A stretch of DNA of 64,000 bases. It comes from Pseudomonas sp. LD120. GTDB taxonomy: Bacteria; Pseudomonadota; Gammaproteobacteria; Pseudomonadales; Pseudomonadaceae. A program made the position numbers and the translations under genes. Of the stretch, positions 58,005-64,000 are shown in pieces (the stretch's first letter is position 1; every line of letters begins with the position of its first letter). The stretch spans positions 186,001 through 250,000 of the forward strand of contig NZ_WVHL01000003.1 in assembly GCF_009861525.1 (NCBI RefSeq), in the 5' to 3' direction. The notes below the pieces were generated by a model that was not told the origin of the DNA, ran no database searches, and saw only the letters and a list, made by a program, of their open reading frames with translations.

Positions 58005-58910
58005 CTATAAACCTTCGTCCCAGAGCGGTTCCTGGGGAAATCTCAGGACCAGGAAATCGAGCATGCTGCGCAAGGCCGTCGGCATGTGTTTGCGCGAGGC
58101 ATAGACCGCATACATGTTCATCGTGCGTGGTTCGGCATGGGCCAGCAGGCGCACCAGGTCTCCACGCTTGATGTATTTCCCTGCCTGATAGCTGGGCAGC
58201 ATGGCGATGCCGGCGCCGGCCATGGTAGTGCGCAACAGGGTGCTGGCCTCGTTGGCGCTGATGTTGCCCTGTACCGGCACCGACACGGGTTCGCCGTCCT
58301 GCTCGAAATGCCACAGGCTCTTGCCGAAGTAAGAGTGGGTCAGGCAGTTGTGCCGGCTCAAGTCTTCTACCCGTTGGGGGACCGGGTGTTCTCGCAAATA
58401 GGCCGGTGACGCACAGATCACCGACCGGCACACCGTCAGGCGCCGGGCGATCAGGTTCGGGTCCAGGTCGTTGCTGGTGCGGATCGCCAAGTCGATGCGT
58501 TCGTCCACCAGATTCACCGTGCGATCGAGCATTTGCAGATCAATACTGACCCCGGGATGCCGTTTGACGTAGTCAGCCATGGCATCTGCCAGTTGCGCCT
58601 GGCCGAACGAGGTGCTGACGCTGATACGCAGCAGCCCGCGCGGTACATCATCAGGTTCGCCGACCGCTGCCTGCATGTCATTGGACAGCTCCAGCATCTG
58701 CCGGCAGCGCGGCAGGATCTCGGCGCCAGCGGTGGTCAGGCTGAGCTTGCGCGTGGTGCGGTGCATCAGCCGGGCGCCGACCCAGTTTTCCAGCTCCGCC
58801 AGATAGCGTGAAACCACCGGCCGCGATAGGTCCAGGTGGTCGGCGGCGGCCGATTGACTGCCCAGGTCGACGACGCTGACGAAGACCCGCATTGCTTGGA
58901 GACGATCCAT
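58005..58910 (-). CDS. LysR-type transcriptional regulator
   Basis: This 301-residue regulator starts MDRLQAMRVFVSVVDLGSQS. The winged helix-turn-helix is SAAADHLDLSRPVVSRYLAE, followed by RLMHRTTRKLSLTTAG, typical of the CrgA/AphB-like group. The effector domain has RISVSTSFGQAQLA and IDLAIRTSNDLDPNLIARRL. It is divergent from the metallo-beta-lactamase-fold gene with 114 bp between, so that gene is its likely target. Confidence 0.92.
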   Translation of the reverse strand: MDRLQAMRVFVSVVDLGSQSAAADHLDLSRPVVSRYLAELENWVGARLMHRTTRKLSLTTAGAEILPRCRQMLELSNDMQAAVGEPDDVPRGLLRISVSTSFGQAQLADAMADYVKRHPGVSIDLQMLDRTVNLVDERIDLAIRTSNDLDPNLIARRLTVCRSVICASPAYLREHPVPQRVEDLSRHNCLTHSYFGKSLWHFEQDGEPVSVPVQGNISANEASTLLRTTMAGAGIAMLPSYQAGKYIKRGDLVRLLAHAEPRTMNMYAVYASRKHMPTALRSMLDFLVLRFPQEPLWDEGL

Positions 58911-59024
58911 GATTTGCCCGCTTTCAGAAACAAACTATGTTCAAGCATCGCATTTTTTGTAACGAGTCAGGCAACTAAGCTTTGTCCATTCCCAACCAAG
59001 TCAACACCTGCTGGAGCTGCTTTC

Positions 59025-59909
59025 ATGATCGGATTGACCTCACTCAAACGCCTGTTGCTAGCCACCGCTACCCTGGGCTTTGCCGCCCATGCCGCAGCCG
59101 CCGAGCCCACCCTGAACCTGGATGTCTACAACCCGGGGGCCAACGCTATCTTCCCGGTGACCTCGGTATTGGTCAGCGGCAAGCAGGACGCGATTTTGCT
59201 GGACGCCCAGTTCGGCAAGTCCCAGGCCCAGCAACTGGTAGACAAGATTCGCGCCAGCGGCAAGCACCTGACCACCATCTACATCAGCCACGGTGACCCG
59301 GACTACTACTTCGGCCTCGACACCCTGACCGCCGCCTTCCCCGACGCCAAGGTCGTGGCCTCGCAGCCAACGGTGGATCACATCAAGGCCACGGTGGATG
59401 GCAAGCTGGCGTTCTGGGGCCCGAAAATGGGTGCTGACGTGCCTGCCAAAACCATCGTGCCCAGCGTGCTCAAGGGTCACAGCCTGACCCTGGAAGGGCA
59501 AACGCTCGAAATCATCGGCCTGGACGGCAAGCAGCCGGACCGCAGCTTTGTCTGGATTCCGTCGATCAAGGCCGTGGCCGGTGGCGTGGTGGTTGCGGAA
59601 AATATCCACGTATGGATGGCCGACACCCAGACTGCGCAGTCTCATCAGGACTGGCTGAGCACCCTTAAAACCATCGAGGGCCTGCAGCCCAAGACCGTGA
59701 TTCCGGGGCACTTCCTCGGTGACAGCGCGCGTTCCCTGGCCCCGGTGCGCTTTACGGCGGACTACATCAAGGCCTTCGACGAGGAGACCGCCAAGGCCAA
59801 GGATTCCGCCGAGCTGATCGCGGCCATGAAGAAGCGTTACCCGGACCTGGGCGAAGACAGTTCCCTGGAGCTGAGCGCCAAGGTCGCCAAGGGCGAAATG
59901 AAGTGGTGA
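59025..59909 (+). CDS. Exported metallo-beta-lactamase-fold protein with variant metal motif
   Basis: This 294-residue protein has a signal peptide ending in AHAAAAE (about residue 27). The MBL-fold metal motif HxHxDH is replaced by H89-G-D91-P-D93-Y (YISHGDPDYYFG); later His residues are in ENIHVWM and VIPGHFLG. The family member is thus predicted to bind one metal or a modified site. The reaction is unknown. It is divergent from a LysR gene. A GC-rich hairpin (59922-59941) follows the stop. Confidence 0.86.
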   Translation: MIGLTSLKRLLLATATLGFAAHAAAAEPTLNLDVYNPGANAIFPVTSVLVSGKQDAILLDAQFGKSQAQQLVDKIRASGKHLTTIYISHGDPDYYFGLDTLTAAFPDAKVVASQPTVDHIKATVDGKLAFWGPKMGADVPAKTIVPSVLKGHSLTLEGQTLEIIGLDGKQPDRSFVWIPSIKAVAGGVVVAENIHVWMADTQTAQSHQDWLSTLKTIEGLQPKTVIPGHFLGDSARSLAPVRFTADYIKAFDEETAKAKDSAELIAAMKKRYPDLGEDSSLELSAKVAKGEMKW

Positions 59910-59921
59910 AACCGGTTTGAC

Positions 59922-59941
59922 CCGCTCCCTTTCGGGAGCGG
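59922..59941 (+). terminator. Hairpin after MBL-fold gene
   Basis: CCGCTCCC and GGGAGCGG pair perfectly around TTTC, without a T-run. It is a possible weak or Rho-assisted terminator. Confidence 0.55.
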
Positions 59942-59961
59942 ATGCCCCTGTACTCTTTCAG

Positions 59962-60152
59962 GGCCTGTACGAAAACTCGCCGAACAAAGATCAGGCAAGG
60001 TAAAAATAGGCGAGCACCGGCCAGGGGCGTGTTCGATTGTAGAGCCCTACCTGAGCCTTCCGGTCGGACTCGCGCCCGAGCCTGTTTCTAGGTAGCGCTG
60101 AAGGCGTGCAGTACGCAGCATGATCGAAGCGCGGGCAGTTTTCGTACAGCGC
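59962..60152. mobile_element. 191-bp MITE-like element
   Basis: Terminal inverted repeats GGCCTGTACGAAAACT (59962-59977) and the complement of GCGCTGTACGAAAACT (60137-60152) match at 14 of 16 positions, with the inner 13 bp identical. The element is flanked on both sides by TCAG (59958-59961 and 60153-60156), a candidate 4-bp target duplication. There is no transposase gene inside. The ends resemble those of IS5-type elements, which is recall rather than a search. It lies 21 bp before the downstream gene start. Confidence 0.72.
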
Positions 60153-60173
60153 TCAGCCAACTGGAGACATGTC

Positions 60174-60788
60174 ATGAGCAAGATCGCAATCATTGGTGCC
60201 ACTGGCCGCGCCGGTAGCCAACTGCTGGAAGAGGCCCTGCGTCGCGGTCATAGCGTCACCGCCATCGCCCGTAATACCGCAAAGCTCGGCCAGCGCGCTG
60301 GCGTACTCAAGCGTGATGTGGATGTGGCCGACCGTGCCGCGCTGCAAGCGGCGGTGGTCGGTCATGACGCGGTGATCAGTGCCGCGCACTTTTCCAGCAT
60401 CCCCTACAACGCCATCATCGAGCCGCTGAAAAAAGCCGGTGTCGGACGCCTGCTGATGGTCGGCGGCGCCGGTTCACTGCTGTTGCCGGGCGGCACCCAA
60501 GTCATCGACAGCCCCGGTTTTCCCGAGGAGTACAAGGCCGAAGCCAGCGCCGGAAGCCAGTACCTCGACGCCTTGCGCCAGGAACAGGATCTGGACTGGA
60601 CGTTCCTTTCGCCATCGGCGGAGTTTGTCGAGGGTGAGCGCACCGGGCATTTCCGCCTGGGCCAGGACGAGCTGCTGGTCAGCGCCGAAGGGCGTAGCTG
60701 GATTACCTTCGCCGATTACGCCATTGCCCTGATCGACGAACTGGAAAACCCGGCTCACCGCCGCCAGCGTTTCACGGTCGGATACTGA
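60174..60788 (+). CDS. NAD(P)-binding atypical SDR, YwnB/NmrA-like
   Basis: This 204-residue protein starts MSKIAIIGATGRAGSQLLEE with the nucleotide motif GATGRAG. HDAVISAAHFSSIPYNAIIE, GVGRLLMVGGAGSLLL and DWTFLSPSAEFVEGERTGHF are typical of the YwnB/YesF-like NAD(P)H-binding group. Function is unknown; relatives are quinone or flavin reductase-like. The start follows GGAG at 9 bases, immediately downstream of the MITE-like element, so its promoter may lie in that element. Confidence 0.87.
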   Translation: MSKIAIIGATGRAGSQLLEEALRRGHSVTAIARNTAKLGQRAGVLKRDVDVADRAALQAAVVGHDAVISAAHFSSIPYNAIIEPLKKAGVGRLLMVGGAGSLLLPGGTQVIDSPGFPEEYKAEASAGSQYLDALRQEQDLDWTFLSPSAEFVEGERTGHFRLGQDELLVSAEGRSWITFADYAIALIDELENPAHRRQRFTVGY

Positions 60789-60797
60789 TCACGCCTT

Positions 60798-60823
60798 AGC
60801 CACTGCCGCTTGCGGCGGTGGCT
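60798..60823. terminator. Hairpin between convergent genes
   Basis: AGCCACTGCCGC pairs with GCGGCGGTGGCT at 11 of 12 positions. No clear T-run follows. It separates the SDR gene from the convergent LysR gene. Confidence 0.6.
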
Positions 60824-60841
60824 ACGTCATACTCGGTGCAT

Positions 60842-61723
60842 TCAGCGCCGCTGAGCCTGCTCCACCAGCCAGTCGAGCAATTGCTGCAAGGACGCCGAAG
60901 GCCCCGGACGCTCCGGGTAGACCAGGTAATACGCCTGTCCCGTGGCGACCTTCAGTTCAAACGGCATGACCAGCCGCCCGGCGCTCAGGTCATCGCCAAT
61001 CAACGCCCAATCGCCAATCGCCACGCCCGTTCCCTGGGACGCCACGGACATTGCCAGGTCCAATGTTTCGAAGTGCTGACCCTTGCCCAAGGTATTGAGC
61101 GGCGTGCCTGCGGCTTTCAGCCAGGTTTGCCAGTCCCGCTGATCATGGGAGGGATGCAGCAGCAGGTGCTGTTGCAGGTCCGCCGGGGTCGTGAGGGGTA
61201 CTGAACTTTCCAGCAGCGGGCGAGAGCAGACGGGCGTCAGTTGTTCGTTGAACAAGTGCCGCGAGCCCAGGGTCGGTGTCGGCGGGGCGCCATACATGAC
61301 CGCGGCGTCGAAGGGTTCGCGACTGAAGTCCACGCCGTGCTGAATGGTGGTGGTCAACTGCACTGGCACATCCGGGCGCTCCTTCTGCCATTGCAACAGC
61401 CGGGGCAGTAGCCAGCGCATCACACAGGTTGGCGCCTTGAGGCGCAGGTTGCGGTTCTGCACGCCGATCTCATCCACCGCGCCATGGATCAATTCGAACA
61501 CCTGCTGCACGCGCGGCAGCCATTCCAGGCCTTCGGCGGTGAGGCTCAGACCCCGGGCTTGACGCTGAAACAATGGATAACCCAGATGGCTTTCCAGGCC
61601 GGCAATCTGTCGGCTCACGGCGCCTTGGGTGATGTGCAACTGCTCGGCGGCGCGGGTGAAATTGCAGCATTGGGCAGTGATCAGAAATGTGTGCAGCGCG
61701 GGCAAGGGAGGAAGGCGTTTCAT
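60842..61723 (-). CDS. LysR-type regulator divergent from decarboxylase operon
   Basis: This 293-residue regulator starts MKRLPPLPALHTFLITAQCC. The helix-turn-helix is NFTRAAEQLHITQGAVSRQI, followed by GYPLFQRQARGLSLTAEG, which is the GcvA-like pattern. The effector domain includes KAPTCVMRWLLPRL and VQLTTTIQHGVDFSREPFDA. It is divergent from the thiamine-diphosphate decarboxylase/aldehyde dehydrogenase pair, which it most likely controls. An alternative ATG 15 bases upstream (61738) is possible; neither start has a clear ribosome-binding site. Confidence 0.9.
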   Translation of the reverse strand: MKRLPPLPALHTFLITAQCCNFTRAAEQLHITQGAVSRQIAGLESHLGYPLFQRQARGLSLTAEGLEWLPRVQQVFELIHGAVDEIGVQNRNLRLKAPTCVMRWLLPRLLQWQKERPDVPVQLTTTIQHGVDFSREPFDAAVMYGAPPTPTLGSRHLFNEQLTPVCSRPLLESSVPLTTPADLQQHLLLHPSHDQRDWQTWLKAAGTPLNTLGKGQHFETLDLAMSVASQGTGVAIGDWALIGDDLSAGRLVMPFELKVATGQAYYLVYPERPGPSASLQQLLDWLVEQAQRR

Positions 61724-61882
61724 GGGCAGCCAAGGCATGACGTAAGGACATGGCTAGTATGACTTTTTATCCATTGTTGCGGCTACCGGGCCGCCGTTCC
61801 AATAGCCCCCTCTTGCGTCTGATGGCGTTTACAAGCCTGGCGTCAGACGTATGGTGTTCAACCAATAAGAAGGGCGATTGTG

Positions 61883-63520
61883 ATGGCGACGTGCGGCGAA
61901 GTACTGGTCAAGTTACTTGAAGGTTATGGGGTCGATCAGGTGTTCGGCATTCCCGGGGTGCACACTGTCGAGTTGTATCGCGGTCTGGCCCGCTCGCCCA
62001 TCAACCATGTCACTCCGCGCCATGAGCAGGGTGCCGGCTTCATGGCCGACGGCTACGCTCGCACCAGTGGCAAGCCGGGTGTGTGTTTCATCATCACCGG
62101 CCCCGGCATGACCAACATTACTACCGCCATGGGCCAGGCTTATGCCGACTCGATTCCCATGCTGGTGATTTCCAGCGTACAGACCCGCAGTCAACTGGGC
62201 GGCGGGCGCGGCAAACTCCATGAGTTGCCGAACCAGAGCGCGTTGGTCAGTGGCGTGGCGGCGTTCTCTCATACCCTGATGTCCGCTGACGAGCTGCCCG
62301 CGGTGCTGGCCCGGGCCTTTGCCTTGTTCCAGGCCGGTCGTCCACGGCCGGTGCACATCGAAATCCCCCTCGACGTGCTGGTGCAGCCAGCCGATCACCT
62401 GCTGACCTGTGAGCCAGTGAATGTCACTCGGGCCGGCGCTGCGCCGGCGGCTGTAGCACAGATGAGCCAATGGCTGGCGGAGGCCGAGCGGCCACTGATT
62501 CTCGCCGGCGGCGGCGCCATCGACGCAGCGCTATCCCTGACCCGGTTGGCGGAGCTGTTGCAGGCGCCGGTGGCCCTGACTATCAATGCCAAGGGCATGC
62601 TGCCCTCGGCCCACCCGTTGTTGATCGGTTCCACCCAGTCGCTGGTGGCGACCCGAGCCCTGGTGGCCGAGGCCGATGTGGTGCTGGCCATTGGCACTGA
62701 ATTGGCGGAGACCGACTATGACGTGACCTTTGCCGGTGGCTTCGAGATCCCCGGCACCTTGCTGCGGATCGACATCGACGTCGATCAGACGGTGCGTAAC
62801 TATGCGCCGAACGTGGCCCTGGTGGCGGATGCGCAGATCGCCGCCCAAGCCTTGCTGAGCGAACTGTCCCGGCTCGCATTGGCACCGCGCCGCAGTGATT
62901 GGGGAGCGTCTCGAGCCGCTGCCTTGCGCGCTGAGCTGGAGGGCCTCTGGGACGCACCGACCCGGGCCCAAACCCTGTTCCTGAACAGGGTGGTCCAGGC
63001 GTTGCCGGAGATCGTTCTGGTGGGGGACTCGACCCAACCGGTGTACAGCGGCAATCTGACCTTCAATCCCGAGCAACCACGCCGTTGGTTCAATGCCTCC
63101 ACCGGCTACGGCACCTTGGGTTATGCCCTGCCTGCCGCCATCGGAGCCTGGCTCGGCGGCGCGGTGCAACCCAGTCAGCGTCGGCCGGTGGCTTGCCTGA
63201 TCGGCGATGGCGGCTTGCAGTTCACCCTGTCGGAGCTGGCCAGTGCCGTGGAGGCGCGGATCCCGGTCATCGTCCTGCTGTGGAATAACCAGGGCTATGA
63301 AGAGATCAAGAAATACATGGTCAATCGCGCCATTGAACCGGTGGGGGTCGATATCTACACCCCCGATTTCATTGCTGTGGCCAAGGGCCTGGGCTGCGCC
63401 GCCGAACGCATCGATGAGGTCGAGCAACTGCAAGCGGCACTGCGCAGGGCCGTCGATCGCCAGGGGCCGACACTGATTGAGATTGATCAGCAACGCTGGA
63501 CCCTGGGAGTACCGGCATGA
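61883..63520 (+). CDS. ThDP-dependent 2-oxo acid decarboxylase (AruI-like)
   Basis: This 545-residue protein starts MATCGEVLVKLLEGYGVDQV. The catalytic Glu is E48 in TPRHEQGAGFMADGYAR, and the ThDP/Mg motif GDGGLQFTLSEL ends in LLWNNQGYEE. It is acetolactate-synthase-like. The GIPGVHTVELYRGL ... RHEQGAGFMADGYAR stretch resembles AruI, which decarboxylates 2-ketoarginine to 4-guanidinobutyraldehyde. The next gene, an aldehyde dehydrogenase overlapping by 4 bp, would oxidise such an aldehyde. The exact substrate is inferred, not shown. Confidence 0.85.
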   Translation: MATCGEVLVKLLEGYGVDQVFGIPGVHTVELYRGLARSPINHVTPRHEQGAGFMADGYARTSGKPGVCFIITGPGMTNITTAMGQAYADSIPMLVISSVQTRSQLGGGRGKLHELPNQSALVSGVAAFSHTLMSADELPAVLARAFALFQAGRPRPVHIEIPLDVLVQPADHLLTCEPVNVTRAGAAPAAVAQMSQWLAEAERPLILAGGGAIDAALSLTRLAELLQAPVALTINAKGMLPSAHPLLIGSTQSLVATRALVAEADVVLAIGTELAETDYDVTFAGGFEIPGTLLRIDIDVDQTVRNYAPNVALVADAQIAAQALLSELSRLALAPRRSDWGASRAAALRAELEGLWDAPTRAQTLFLNRVVQALPEIVLVGDSTQPVYSGNLTFNPEQPRRWFNASTGYGTLGYALPAAIGAWLGGAVQPSQRRPVACLIGDGGLQFTLSELASAVEARIPVIVLLWNNQGYEEIKKYMVNRAIEPVGVDIYTPDFIAVAKGLGCAAERIDEVEQLQAALRRAVDRQGPTLIEIDQQRWTLGVPA

Positions 63521-64000
63521 GCACGCCAACATTGCTGGACGGGCTGTACATCGACGGTCGGTGGTCGGCGGGCAGTGAACGTCTACAGGTGATCAATCCC
63601 GCCACCGAGGCGCCTTTGGCACAGGTGGCCGCTGGAGGTCCCGAGGCCGTGGATCAAGCGCTGCACGCCGCCACGGCGGGGCTTGCGCGGTGGTCGCTCA
63701 GCAGCGCTGCCGAACGTGCCGCGGTGCTGCGCAAGATCGCTTCTGGGGTGGCCGAGCGTCGTCAGCGACTGATGCACTTGCAGTCGAGCAACAACGGTAA
63801 GCCGCTGTTCGAGGCTGCCATGGATGTGGACGATGTGATCGCCACCTTCGAGTATTACGCCGGGCTCGCCGAGGGCCTGGACGCCGCCCAGAATGCGAAT
63901 GTGCCCTTGCCCAGTGAGGCGTTCAGCGCCCGCCTGCGGCGTGAGCCTTGTGGCATCGTCGGGCTGATCGTGCCGTGGAACTTTCCCATGGTCACCACTG
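63517..64000 (+). CDS. Aldehyde dehydrogenase, N-terminal part (cut by window edge)
   Basis: The first 161 codons are present, beginning MSTPTLLDGLYIDGRWSAGS. INPATEAPLAQVAAGGPEAV and the start of the NAD-binding region GIVGLIVPWNFPM identify the ALDH superfamily, near betaine/aminobutyraldehyde types. The catalytic Cys and Glu lie outside the window. Its ATG overlaps the decarboxylase stop (ATGA), so the two are cotranslated and probably act in sequence, decarboxylation then oxidation of the aldehyde. Confidence 0.9.
   Translation, partial: MSTPTLLDGLYIDGRWSAGSERLQVINPATEAPLAQVAAGGPEAVDQALHAATAGLARWSLSSAAERAAVLRKIASGVAERRQRLMHLQSSNNGKPLFEAAMDVDDVIATFEYYAGLAEGLDAAQNANVPLPSEAFSARLRREPCGIVGLIVPWNFPMVTT

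Overview
The window looks like a chromosomal segment of a fluorescent Pseudomonas (P. fluorescens group). This is inferred from the high GC content, the gene families and the gene order. Several blocks follow the order I remember from P. aeruginosa PAO1: argF with its ABC ATPase; grxD-bfr-bfd-peroxiredoxin-rnt-pyrC-motY-argG; rnf/rsx-nth; the short-chain dehydrogenase-HugZ-FxsA-groESL run; colRS-methyltransferase-inaA-mexWV; the imelysin cluster-bifA-sodB-argO-argP. No tRNA, rRNA, CRISPR array, prophage or intact insertion sequence was seen.

Layout. 1-4266: glycerol regulon (glpD 5' part, glpR, glpK, glpF) with GlpR-like operators before glpD and glpF. 4267-7738: ybaK, a phzF-like gene, an orphan ABC ATPase and argF, which has a tandem ARG box upstream. 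8203-16869: an orphan molybdopterin oxidoreductase, then iron, redox, pyrimidine, flagellar-motor and arginine genes. 16870-18168: an AT-rich gap with an orphan LuxR-type response regulator and a small acidic protein. 18276-25064: nth, an Rnf/Rsx operon with no rnfC, and metG. 25227-30829: apbC, a short-chain dehydrogenase, a HugZ-like gene, fxsA and groESL with a heat-shock-type promoter.

30970-41148 is an envelope block: a membrane sulfatase-type transferase, the ColRS two-component system, a methyltransferase, an LPS-kinase-like gene and a MexVW-like efflux pair. 41276-46584 is a four-gene periplasmic locus (imelysin, di-heme oxidoreductase, second imelysin, DUF1513) behind a perfect 10-bp inverted repeat that resembles a Fur site. 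46744-52978: bifA, sodB, the argO/ACT/argP amino-acid export module and an epimerase. 53085-64000 is more variable: a coiled-coil membrane protein, a tandem-Cache protein, a drug-efflux transporter, AraC and LysR regulators, a variant metallo-beta-lactamase-fold protein, a 191-bp MITE-like element, and a 2-oxo acid decarboxylase with an aldehyde dehydrogenase that runs off the end.

The most unusual point is the Rnf/Rsx operon. The rnfC gene, which should encode the NADH-oxidising entry subunit, is absent. RnfB instead carries a long Ala/Lys/Arg-rich tail that resembles the C-terminal tail of RnfC. The molybdoenzyme, the imelysin locus, the tandem-Cache protein and the MITE-like element are the next best leads.
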